This document shows, in pieces, positions 1 through 6,121 of a DNA stretch of 7,994 nucleotides. The stretch is from contig JBOHAD010000095.1 of NCBI GenBank assembly GCA_050697555.1, positions 1 through 7,994 of the forward strand. Direction: 5' to 3'. Position 1 is the first letter of the stretch. Each line of letters opens with the position of its first letter. The notes beneath the pieces were generated by a model. That model worked only from the letters and a program-made list of their open reading frames with translations, was not told where the DNA came from and searched no databases. Source of the DNA: DASQWP01 sp050697555. GTDB taxonomy: Bacteria; Actinomycetota; Thermoleophilia; Gaiellales; Gaiellaceae. The position numbers and the translations under genes were made by a program.

Positions 1-387
1 CTGCAGGCGGTGGGGCCCATCCTCGGCCGGGGCAGCGCGACGGCCGACTACGACAACGACGGCGACCTCGACATCGCGGTCGGCTCGATCGGGGGCGCCC
101 TCGTCCTGCTCGAGAACGTTGGAGAGGGCGGGAACTGGCTCCAGGTGGAGCTCGAGGGCTTCCACCCGGGAGCCGTGATCACGGCGGTTCTCCCCGACGG
201 TCGCGAGCTCCACCGCGACGTGCGTGCCGGGAGCAGCTACCTCTCGTCCGAGGATCCCCGCAGCCACTTCGGGCTCGGAGAGGCCGCGGAGGTGAGCGAG
301 CTCGTCGTCCGCTGGCCCGGCGGCGGCGAGAGCCGCATCGAGGACGTCGACGCCAACCAGCTCCTCGTCGTGGAGGCACGCAGCTGA
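1..387 (+). CDS. CRTAC1/UnbV-family protein, C-terminal fragment
   Basis: The reading frame is open from base 1, so the gene begins outside the window and only the last 128 residues are visible. Residues 16-24 of the fragment form a calcium-binding loop of FG-GAP/VCBS type (D-Y-D-N-D-G-D-L-D), the last blade of a presumed beta-propeller. Residues from about 46 to the end match the ASPIC/UnbV domain: a GA-x-I segment, a polar strand with DGRELHRDVRAGSSYLSS, then the hallmark HFGLG followed by VVRWPGGG. Such proteins are usually secreted or surface-exposed and are thought to bind ligands or proteins; no enzymatic activity can be assigned. The stop codon overlaps the proposed start of the next gene by four bases (CTGA), so the two are probably translationally coupled. 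The family call is secure; the function is unknown. Confidence 0.88.
   Translation: MQAVGPILGRGSATADYDNDGDLDIAVGSIGGALVLLENVGEGGNWLQVELEGFHPGAVITAVLPDGRELHRDVRAGSSYLSSEDPRSHFGLGEAAEVSELVVRWPGGGESRIEDVDANQLLVVEARS
372..376 (+). promoter_or_regulatory. Shine-Dalgarno site that supports a CTG start at 384
   Basis: GGAGG lies within the last codons of the UnbV gene and is followed by a seven-base spacer and then CTG at 384-386. This is ideal spacing for initiation at 384. It is far too distant (more than 50 bases) to serve the GTG at 429, so it decides the start of the haloperoxidase gene. Confidence 0.6.
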
Positions 388-2237
388 TCCGGCGATCGCT
401 CGCAGCCCTGCTGGCAGCCGGAGCCGGGGTGCTGGCCGCCTGCTCGCCCGGAAACGAGGCGTACCTGATCGCGGACTGCGTCCCTCAGCGTGCCGAGGGG
501 CACTCGGTGGCGCGGGTCTGGGACGAGGCGCTGCTCGACGCCATCCGGCGGGACGCCCCGGCGCCGACGGTGCACTCCCGGAACCTCTTCCACACCTCGG
601 CCGCCATGTGGGATGCCTGGGCTGCCTACGACCCGGGTGCGGACGGCTACTTCGTGCAAGAGAAGCACGAGGCGGAGGACGTGCGCGCCGCGCGCGAGGC
701 GGCGATCAGCTACGCGGCCTACCGCCTCCTCCTTCACCGCTATTCGCTGGCGGCGGGGCTCGAGCAGACCTTCTCGGAGCTGCCCGCCATCATGAGGTCC
801 CTCTGCTACCGGATCGACTATGTGACGACGGAAGGTGATTCGCCGGCGGCGCTCGGGAACAGGATCGCGGCGGCGGCGATCGCGTACGGGCGCGAGGATG
901 GCTCGCTCGAGCAGCGGCGCTACGCCGATCCGGACTACCGCCCCGTCAACGACCCCATGGTCGTGGAGGAGCCGGGCACGGTCCTGCGCGACCCCAACCG
1001 GTGGCAGCCGCTCGCGCTCGAGCGGCAGATCGCCCAGAACGATCTGCCGATTCCGGGCGCTGTGCAGAGGTTCATCGGATCCCACTGGGGCCGAGTCGAT
1101 GCGTTCGCCCTCGCGCCGTCGCCTGATGGGCTTCCTATCGACCCCGGGCCTCCTCCGTACCTCGGGGACCCTGGAAGCGACGCGCTCTTCAAGCAAACTG
1201 CCGTCGAGGTGATTCGTTACTCGAGCCTCCTCGACCCGGACGACGGTGCGACGGTCGACATCGGCCCGGGCGCGCGAGGCGACAACCCGCTCGGCACGAA
1301 TGACGGGGCCGGCTACGACCTGAACCCGGTGACCGGGGAGCTCTACGCCCCGAACGTTGTCCCGCGCGGCGACTTCGCGCGCGTCGTCGCGGAGTTCTGG
1401 GCGGACGGGCCCGACTCGGAGACCCCGCCCGGGCACTGGAACACGCTCGTGAACGCCGTCTCCGACTCGCCCGACCTCGCGCGGCGGATCGGGGGAACGG
1501 GCGCCGAGGTCGACCGCCTCGAGTGGGACGTCAAGCTCTACTTCGCCCTCAACGGGGCGGTTCACGACGCGGCGGTGGCGTCGTGGGGCGCCAAGGCCCG
1601 CTACGACTCCGTGCGGCCGATCTCGATGATCCGTTACATGGGAGGAAAGGGCCAATCGAGCGATCCCGCCGGCCCCGCGTACGACTCCGAGGGCCTTCCG
1701 CTCGTCCCAGGGCTCGTCGAGGTCGTCACTGCCGGCTCGAGCGCAGCCGGGAACCGCCACGAACACCTGCGCGACCACCTTGGCGAGATCGCAGTCCGGG
1801 CCTGGCGGGGTAATCCCGCCGATCCGGCCTCGGAGCGGAGCGGCGTGGGGTGGATCCGGGCCGTCGAGTGGGTGCCCTACCAGTTGCCGACCTTCGTGAC
1901 GCCGGCTTTCGCCGGCTACGTCTCCGGGCACAGCACGTTCAGCAGGGCCGCGGCGGAGGTCGTGACCGCGTTCACCGGCAGCCCGTACTTTCCGGGCGGC
2001 CTCGCCGAGTGGACGGTCGCCGCCGGCGAGCTCCGGCACGAGGCGGGGCCGAGTCGCGACGTGGTGCTTCAGTGGGCGACGTACTTCGACGCCGCGGACG
2101 AGGCAGGCATCTCGCGCCTCTACGGGGGCATCCACGTCTCGCCTGACGACTTCGAGGGCCGCCGGCTCGGAGCCGCGTGCGGAAGAGCTGCGTGGCGGCT
2201 CGCACGCAGGTACTTCGACGGGACGGCTCCGGCATGA
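384..2237 (+). CDS. Vanadium-dependent haloperoxidase-family (PAP2 superfamily) lipoprotein
   Basis: Predicted protein of 617 residues from CTG 384 (602 from GTG 429). The C-terminal half carries all three vanadate/phosphate-site motifs of the family. These are K-x6-RP (KARYDSVRP, K404 and R411), SGH (514-516, with H516 as acid-base) and SR-x5-H (SRLYGGIH, R578 and vanadate ligand H584). Related enzymes oxidise halide with hydrogen peroxide, or act as acid phosphatases in the apo form. The residue seven before H516 is Phe, as I recall for fungal chloroperoxidase rather than the His of algal bromoperoxidases; halide preference stays open. Translating from CTG 384 adds MIRR, a hydrophobic stretch and the lipobox LAAC at 17-20, so export and lipid anchoring at Cys20 are predicted. 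The GTG start lacks both the charged n-region and most of the hydrophobic core. It overlaps the upstream gene by CTGA and the downstream gene by ATGA. The family is very likely; the reaction is inferred. Confidence 0.9.
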   Translation: MIRRSLAALLAAGAGVLAACSPGNEAYLIADCVPQRAEGHSVARVWDEALLDAIRRDAPAPTVHSRNLFHTSAAMWDAWAAYDPGADGYFVQEKHEAEDVRAAREAAISYAAYRLLLHRYSLAAGLEQTFSELPAIMRSLCYRIDYVTTEGDSPAALGNRIAAAAIAYGREDGSLEQRRYADPDYRPVNDPMVVEEPGTVLRDPNRWQPLALERQIAQNDLPIPGAVQRFIGSHWGRVDAFALAPSPDGLPIDPGPPPYLGDPGSDALFKQTAVEVIRYSSLLDPDDGATVDIGPGARGDNPLGTNDGAGYDLNPVTGELYAPNVVPRGDFARVVAEFWADGPDSETPPGHWNTLVNAVSDSPDLARRIGGTGAEVDRLEWDVKLYFALNGAVHDAAVASWGAKARYDSVRPISMIRYMGGKGQSSDPAGPAYDSEGLPLVPGLVEVVTAGSSAAGNRHEHLRDHLGEIAVRAWRGNPADPASERSGVGWIRAVEWVPYQLPTFVTPAFAGYVSGHSTFSRAAAEVVTAFTGSPYFPGGLAEWTVAAGELRHEAGPSRDVVLQWATYFDAADEAGISRLYGGIHVSPDDFEGRRLGAACGRAAWRLARRYFDGTAPA

Positions 2238-2626
2238 GGCTCGAGCAGGGGCTCGCGATGGTCCGCTCGGTCGTCGAGGAGGCGCCGGGGCCGGTTTCGG
2301 TGTTCGTCGCCGACGAGCACGGGGAGCTCGTGGCCGCGGCGACGATGGACGAGGCCGCTCCCGACACGCGCCTGAACGCGCAGCGCAAGGCGTACACCGC
2401 CGCTCGGAGCGACATGCACACGACCCGAGAGCTCGCGGACAAGGCGCGCGCAGACGCGGCCGAGCTCGCGAGCTTCGATCCCTTCTTCACCTTCTTCATG
2501 GGCGGGGTCGCGGCCTTCGAGGAGGGCAGGCGCGTCGGCGCCGTCGGCGTGAGCGGCCTCCCAGGCGAGCAGGACGAGGAGCTCGCCCTGCAGGCCGTCG
2601 CGCGAGCCGGTCTCTCTGCATCGTGA
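2234..2626 (+). CDS. GlcG/HbpS-family (DUF336, haem-degrading-like) protein
   Basis: A 130-residue protein, the normal size for a single-domain member of the family. It shows the usual layout: VSVFVADEHGELVAAATMD at about 21-39, the conserved RKAYTAA around K52, a GG at 90-91, then VGAVGVSG at 101-108 and QDEE at 113-116. HbpS of Streptomyces binds haem extracellularly, GlcG sits in glycolate-oxidation operons, and other members bind small cofactors, so the exact ligand is open. No signal peptide is visible, so this copy is probably cytoplasmic. The ATG overlaps the haloperoxidase stop (ATGA), which implies coupled translation. In-frame upstream GTG codons would push the start deep into the haloperoxidase gene and were not chosen. 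Family call strong, function weak. Confidence 0.85.
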   Translation: MRLEQGLAMVRSVVEEAPGPVSVFVADEHGELVAAATMDEAAPDTRLNAQRKAYTAARSDMHTTRELADKARADAAELASFDPFFTFFMGGVAAFEEGRRVGAVGVSGLPGEQDEELALQAVARAGLSAS

Positions 2627-2645
2627 CCACGTTCCTACTACCTCT

Positions 2646-2650
2646 GGAGG
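2646..2650 (+). promoter_or_regulatory. Shine-Dalgarno site of the SDR gene
   Basis: GGAGG lies four bases before the ATG at 2655, in the 28-base gap after the HbpS-like gene. The spacing is somewhat short, but this is one of the clearest ribosome binding sites in the window and fixes the SDR start. The rest of the gap shows no convincing promoter or terminator. Confidence 0.6.
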
Positions 2651-2654
2651 ACTG

Positions 2655-3374
2655 ATGACATCCCTCGAAGGGAAGGTCGCCGTCGTCACCGGTGCGAGCC
2701 GCGGGATCGGAGCTGCCGTGTCGCGTGCGCTCGCCCGTGAAGGAGCGTCTCTCGGCCTTGCGTCGCGGAGCGGCGACGACCTCGGCATCGACGGAGCCGT
2801 CGCTCGACCCTGCGACGTTCGCAGGCAGGCCGATCTCGACGCGCTGGTCTCGGCGACCGTCGACCGTTTCGGCCGGCTCGACATCCTGGTCGCCAACGCG
2901 GGCGTCGGTGCGTACGGGCCGTTCCTCGAGCTCGATCCGGAGCACCTCGAGGAGATGATCGACGTGAACGTCAAGGGAACGCTGTACGCCGTACGGGCCG
3001 CCCTGCCGCATCTCCTCGAAAGCCCCGAGGCCGACATCGTCACCGTGGCCTCGGAGGCGGGCCGGCGAGGGCTCCCGCTCGAGGCTGTCTACTGCGCCTC
3101 GAAGTTCGCGCAGGTCGGCTTCACGCGCGCGCTCGACCACGAGCTCCGGGAGCACGGCGTCCGCTGCGCGAACGTCTGCCCGGGCGGCGTCGCGACCGAC
3201 TTCGCCATGGGCCGGGGTCGCACGCCCGAGATGCCGGAGCTCGGAGGGATGATGACCGCCGAGGACGTCGCCGAGGTCGTCGCCGAGGTCGTCGTCTTCG
3301 TCCTCACGCGCCCGCGCGGCCACCGGATCCTCGAGGCGGCCTTCCGCCCGGTCACGGAGCCCTCGTGGGGCTAG
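2655..3374 (+). CDS. Short-chain dehydrogenase/reductase (classical SDR)
   Basis: A 239-residue protein of typical classical-SDR length. The Rossmann glycine motif TGASRGIG is at 12-19. A CDV adenine-contact motif is at 53-55 and NAG at 81-83. The catalytic tetrad is complete: N105, S133, and Y146-x3-K150 in YCASK, followed by PGG at 176-178. Arg in the glycine motif and in ASRSG after the second strand favour NADP(H) over NAD(H), by family rule. It should oxidise an alcohol or reduce a ketone; the substrate cannot be read from sequence. The C-terminal part contains a perfect 12-base tandem duplication (3270-3293), which gives AEVVAEVV in a helix. It overlaps the start of the next gene by 10 bases, so the two oxidoreductases are likely made together and may act in sequence. 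Confidence 0.95.
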   Translation: MTSLEGKVAVVTGASRGIGAAVSRALAREGASLGLASRSGDDLGIDGAVARPCDVRRQADLDALVSATVDRFGRLDILVANAGVGAYGPFLELDPEHLEEMIDVNVKGTLYAVRAALPHLLESPEADIVTVASEAGRRGLPLEAVYCASKFAQVGFTRALDHELREHGVRCANVCPGGVATDFAMGRGRTPEMPELGGMMTAEDVAEVVAEVVVFVLTRPRGHRILEAAFRPVTEPSWG

Positions 3375-4354
3375 ACGGCGCCGTCACCTGGGGCATCCTC
3401 TCGACCGCCCACATCAACCGGCTCGTCCTCGCCGGCGCGCGCGAGTCCGACCGCGTCGACGTCGTCGCCGTCGGGAGCCGCGACCGAGCGCGCGCGGAGG
3501 AGTATGCGCGCGAGAACGGGATCGAGCGTGCGCACGGGAGCTACGAGGCGCTCCTCGCCGACCCCGACGTCGAGGCGGTCTACATCTCGTTGCCGAACTC
3601 GCTCCACGTCGAGTGGTCGACCCGCGCGCTGGAGGCCGGCAAGCACGTGCTGTGCGAGAAGCCTTTGAGCCGACGGCCGGCCCAGGTCAAGGAGACCTTC
3701 GACGTGGCGGAGCGGACGGGGCTCGTCCTGATGGAAGCGTTCATGTACCGCCACAACCCGCAGACCGCACGGCTCGTGGAGCTCGTCGACTCGGGCGCGA
3801 TCGGCGCGCTTCAGCTCGTGCGCGCCGCGTTCAGCTTCCCGGTCGAGGGAAGCGGGAACGTTCGCCTCCTGGCGGAGCTCGACGGCGGCTCACTCATGGA
3901 CGTCGGTTGCTACTGCGTGAGTGGGGCACGCCTTCTCGCCGGAGAGCCGGAGCGGGTCTACGCCGAACAGGTCGTCGGCCAGACCGGCGTGGACGTCCTC
4001 TTCTCGGGGACGATGCGGTTTCCGGGTGGCGTGATCGCCCAGCTCGACTCGGGACTCCACCTGCCGCATCGGGACGAGCTCGAGGCGATCGGAGACGAAG
4101 GCTCGCTCTTCCTCGACGACCCGTGGCATTGCCGGACGCCGGTGCTGGAGCTGCGCCGGCAGGACGGGGACGAGCAGATCGCGCTGGGCGCGATCGACTC
4201 CTACCGCCTGGAGCTCGAGAACATGAGCGACGCGATCCGGGGAAGCGCCGTCCCACTCCTCGGACGGGAGGACGCGCTCGGCCAGGCGCGGGCGATCGAG
4301 GCCCTCTACCGATCCGCGGAGGAAGGCGGCCCGGTCACGCTCTCCGGCTCCTAG
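3365..4354 (+). CDS. Gfo/Idh/MocA-family NAD(P)-dependent oxidoreductase
   Basis: A 329-residue protein of usual family length. The N-terminal Rossmann fold opens with TWGILSTAHIN at 8-18, the form used by the dihydrodiol dehydrogenase/NADP-xylose dehydrogenase branch. The catalytic-lysine motif CEKP is at 97-100 (K99). MEAFMYRHNP at 123-132 and GGSLMDVGCYCVSGARLL at 174-191, with D179 and Y183 at the expected active-site positions, match the glucose-fructose oxidoreductase/dihydrodiol dehydrogenase group. Likely substrates are sugars, inositols or related polyols. The GTG start at 3365 is preceded by GGAG at 3356-3359 with a five-base spacer and lies within the end of the SDR gene. It ends 13 bases before the M20 gene. 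Confident family call, unknown substrate. Confidence 0.94.
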   Translation: MGLDGAVTWGILSTAHINRLVLAGARESDRVDVVAVGSRDRARAEEYARENGIERAHGSYEALLADPDVEAVYISLPNSLHVEWSTRALEAGKHVLCEKPLSRRPAQVKETFDVAERTGLVLMEAFMYRHNPQTARLVELVDSGAIGALQLVRAAFSFPVEGSGNVRLLAELDGGSLMDVGCYCVSGARLLAGEPERVYAEQVVGQTGVDVLFSGTMRFPGGVIAQLDSGLHLPHRDELEAIGDEGSLFLDDPWHCRTPVLELRRQDGDEQIALGAIDSYRLELENMSDAIRGSAVPLLGREDALGQARAIEALYRSAEEGGPVTLSGS

Positions 4355-4359
4355 ATACT
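4354..4359 (+). promoter_or_regulatory. Possible internal -10 element before the M20 gene
   Basis: GATACT overlaps the stop codon of the Gfo/Idh/MocA gene and ends eight bases before the GTG at 4368. No Shine-Dalgarno sequence is visible in the 13-base gap, so a leaderless transcript starting at or near the GTG would fit. No recognisable -35 element is seen at the expected distance. The similarity is short and could be chance. Confidence 0.22.
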
Positions 4360-4367
4360 TCGCGACA

Positions 4368-5474
4368 GTGGCTGCGCCCCAGTCGCCCTCCGAGCTCACT
4401 GCCGAGCTCGTCCGCATCGACTCGGTCAACCCCGACCTCGTGGAGGGCGGCGCGGGCGAGGGGGAGATCGCGCGCTTCGTCGCCGGCTGGCTCGAGCGCG
4501 CCGGGCTGGAGGTCGAGCTCGACGAGGTCGCCCCCGGCCGCTTCAACGCCGTCGGCGTCGCGCGCGGGAGAGGAGGCGGGCGCTCGCTCATGCTCAACGC
4601 GCACACGGACACTGTCGGCGTCGCCGGGATGGAGGCTCCGTTCGAGTCGCGCATCGAGGACGGGCGACTCTACGGGCGGGGCGCCTACGACATGAAGGCG
4701 AGCGTCGCGGCGATCATGCTTGCCGGCGCCGAGGCTGCGAGAGGGAGCCTCCGCGGCGACGTGATCGTCACGGTTGTCTGCGACGAGGAGGTGGCGAGCG
4801 TCGGCACGGCCCGGATTGCCGAGCGCTACTCCGCCGACGCGGCGATCGTCACCGAGCCGACCGAAGAGCGGCTCGCGCTGGCGCACAAGGGCTTCGTGGC
4901 CTGGGAGATCGAGGTCGCCGGCCGCGCGGCGCACGGCTCGCGTCCCGACCTCGGGGTCGACGCGATCGCGCACATGGGCCACGTGCTCGTGCGCCTGGAG
5001 GAGCTCGACCGCCGCCTTCGTGCCGAGCCGACGCATCCGCTCCTGGCAAGCGGCTCCCTCCACGCCTCGCTCGTCGAGGGCGGGCAGGAGTTCTCGAGCT
5101 ATCCGGCCCGCTGTCTCCTCCAGGGCGAGCGGCGTACCGTCCCCGGGGAGAGCGTGGCGCAAGTGGAAGGCGAGGTCAAGGCGCTCCTCGGGGACATCGA
5201 GGGAGAGGCGCGCGTCGTGTTCTCGCGCGAGCCCTTCGAGGTCGACAAGGCGGAGGAGATCGTCGAGCTCGTCTATCGCCACGCCGGCGAGCCCGAGATC
5301 GTCGGTGTGCCGTTCTGGGCCGACTCCGCGCTGCTCGCCGGCGCCGGAATCCCGACCGTCGTCTTCGGCCCGGCCGGCGAGGGCGCGCACGCCGAGGTCG
5401 AGTGGGTCGATCTTGCGAGCGTGGAACGGTGTGCCGAGATCTACACGCAAGTAGCGCTCGAGTTCTGCGCTTGA
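4368..5474 (+). CDS. M20-family metallohydrolase (ArgE/DapE-type deacylase or carboxypeptidase)
   Basis: A 368-residue protein, normal for the M20A/ArgE-DapE group. All dinuclear-zinc ligands and catalytic residues are present: H79 and D81 (HTD), bridging D108 (GRGAYDMK), general base E140 with ligand E141 (CDEE), E163 (TEP) and the final H341 (GEGAH). H189 in AAHGSRPD marks the lid/dimerisation domain at about 170-280 and is the residue that reaches into the partner active site in dimeric members. The enzyme hydrolyses an N-acyl or peptide bond of a small substrate. No arginine or lysine biosynthesis genes are nearby, so naming it argE or dapE would be unsafe. The GTG start gives MAAPQSPSELTAELVRIDS, a normal M20 N-terminus, but has no obvious ribosome binding site. 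Confidence 0.93.
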   Translation: MAAPQSPSELTAELVRIDSVNPDLVEGGAGEGEIARFVAGWLERAGLEVELDEVAPGRFNAVGVARGRGGGRSLMLNAHTDTVGVAGMEAPFESRIEDGRLYGRGAYDMKASVAAIMLAGAEAARGSLRGDVIVTVVCDEEVASVGTARIAERYSADAAIVTEPTEERLALAHKGFVAWEIEVAGRAAHGSRPDLGVDAIAHMGHVLVRLEELDRRLRAEPTHPLLASGSLHASLVEGGQEFSSYPARCLLQGERRTVPGESVAQVEGEVKALLGDIEGEARVVFSREPFEVDKAEEIVELVYRHAGEPEIVGVPFWADSALLAGAGIPTVVFGPAGEGAHAEVEWVDLASVERCAEIYTQVALEFCA

Positions 5475-5510
5475 CGGGTCTTGGCGCGCCGGAGGGTATC
5501 TCTAGGCGAG

Positions 5511-5975
5511 ATGGAAACGACCCTCGAGAGGCTGGCGTATGAAGCGTCGCTGCGCAGCCTCGACAAGCAGGAGCAGGTTCTCGCAGAACTTCGGGCTCGA
5601 ACCGCCCTGCTTCTCGCCGCGTCCGCCCTGGCGGCAACCCTGCTGGGGCAGCCAGCGCTCGAAGGAGCGGCGCCTCCGCTCATCGGCGCGGCAATGGGAG
5701 CGTTCGGCGTTTCGATCGGAGCGAGCCTCTACGTCCTCATTCCGAGGAAGGATCTCGCCTTCTCGCCTGCAGGCTCAGCGGTGTACGAGGGACTCTTTGA
5801 GCTTCGCCAGGACATGCAGGAAGTCCACCGGACGCTTGCGTACGACCTCGATCGCGTCTGGCAAGCGAACGACAAAACGATGGTGAGGATGCTGCAGGGC
5901 TTTCGGATTGCGGCCGCCGGCCTCGGACTGGAAGTTGTCGTCCTTCTTGCCGCCGCAAGCGCTACCCTCTTGTAA
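5511..5975 (+). CDS. Small membrane protein of unknown function, three predicted helices
   Basis: A 154-residue protein I cannot assign to a named family. It has a charged helical N-terminus (about 1-30, with RSLDKQEQVLAELRAR). Two closely spaced hydrophobic segments follow at about 31-47 and 55-77, then a polar region at 78-128 rich in Glu, Asp, Arg and Gln that could form a coiled coil. A third hydrophobic segment lies at about 130-153. This resembles short actinobacterial membrane proteins annotated only as hypothetical. The ATG at 5511 was preferred; GGAGGG at 5491-5496 is 14 bases away, longer than usual. A TTG at 5481 would add ten residues but has no ribosome site. Codon third positions look less GC-biased than in the flanking enzymes, suggesting a different origin. 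It lies 36 bases after the M20 gene and two bases before the next small ORF. Confidence 0.75.
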   Translation: METTLERLAYEASLRSLDKQEQVLAELRARTALLLAASALAATLLGQPALEGAAPPLIGAAMGAFGVSIGASLYVLIPRKDLAFSPAGSAVYEGLFELRQDMQEVHRTLAYDLDRVWQANDKTMVRMLQGFRIAAAGLGLEVVVLLAAASATLL

Positions 5976-5977
5976 CC

Positions 5978-6121
5978 GTGGCTGACGCGCAGAAGCAAAG
6001 CACTCCGCCGCCGCCGCCCCCAACGCCCGGCATCATGCGCCCCGAGATAGGGGGCGGAGCCAACGGCAGGCGTTGGTGGACACTCTTCCGCCGGCGTAAG
6101 GCCAAAGCGACCGCTGACTGA
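5978..6121 (+). CDS. Possible 47-residue proline- and arginine-rich small protein
   Basis: A GTG two bases after the stop of the membrane protein opens a 47-codon frame ending at TGA 6119-6121. The predicted peptide begins MADAQKQST, has six consecutive prolines at about 10-15, a Gly-rich middle and a basic tail with WWTLFRRRKAK. By my count 36 of 47 third positions are G or C, consistent with coding use in this genome but not proof. The termination-reinitiation geometry (TAA-CC-GTG) and an eight-base overlap with the CTG start of the aldo/keto reductase would make it a translational bridge. The basic aromatic tail could sit at a membrane surface, possibly with the upstream membrane protein; that is inference. 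Two hairpins also lie here, so the stretch could instead be a structured leader. Confidence 0.42.
   Translation: MADAQKQSTPPPPPPTPGIMRPEIGGGANGRRWWTLFRRRKAKATAD
6038..6056. repeat. Inverted repeat, six-base GC-only stem
   Basis: CGCCCC at 6038-6043 is the reverse complement of GGGGCG at 6051-6056, with a seven-base loop GAGATAG. It lies inside the small proline-rich ORF upstream of the aldo/keto reductase. No T-run follows, so it is not a canonical terminator. In RNA it could form a stable hairpin. Confidence 0.45.
6060..6076. repeat. Inverted repeat, second hairpin upstream of the aldo/keto reductase
   Basis: CCAACG at 6060-6065 pairs perfectly with CGTTGG at 6071-6076 across a five-base loop GCAGG; a G-U pair could extend the stem by one base. 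It follows the first hairpin after three bases. No T-run follows. A role in mRNA structure or translation control of the next gene is possible but unproven. Confidence 0.45.

Noticed and set aside
237..2135. A 632-codon open frame on the minus strand opposite the haloperoxidase
   Set aside because: Its translation is low-complexity Arg/Val/Asp-rich with no recognisable domain, and it mirrors a plus-strand gene with all family motifs. Long antisense frames are expected at this GC content.
2177..2233. Earlier GTG start for the HbpS-like gene
   Set aside because: It would overlap the haloperoxidase by about 60 bases and add an Arg-rich extension; the ATG at 2234 gives the normal family N-terminus and a typical ATGA overlap.
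2120..3043. Minus-strand frame across the haloperoxidase end, HbpS-like gene and SDR
   Set aside because: It covers three genes that have clear plus-strand motifs; composition is Arg/Ser-rich, typical of an antisense shadow.
3270..3293. Perfect 12-base tandem repeat in the SDR gene
   Set aside because: It encodes AEVVAEVV in a helical C-terminal region and is explained by the limited codon choice for Ala/Glu/Val in GC-rich DNA; no sign of a mobile or regulatory repeat.
3386..3418. Missing classical GxGxxG in the Gfo/Idh/MocA protein
   Set aside because: WGILSTAHI is the normal variant for the dihydrodiol dehydrogenase-like branch, not a broken cofactor site.
4335..5450. A 371-codon minus-strand frame opposite the M20 gene
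   Set aside because: It is a shadow of the M20 gene; the plus frame has every metal ligand, while the minus frame shows no domain.
4368..5474. Naming the M20 gene argE or dapE
   Set aside because: The family motifs are shared by many deacylases and carboxypeptidases, and no arginine or lysine biosynthesis gene is nearby.
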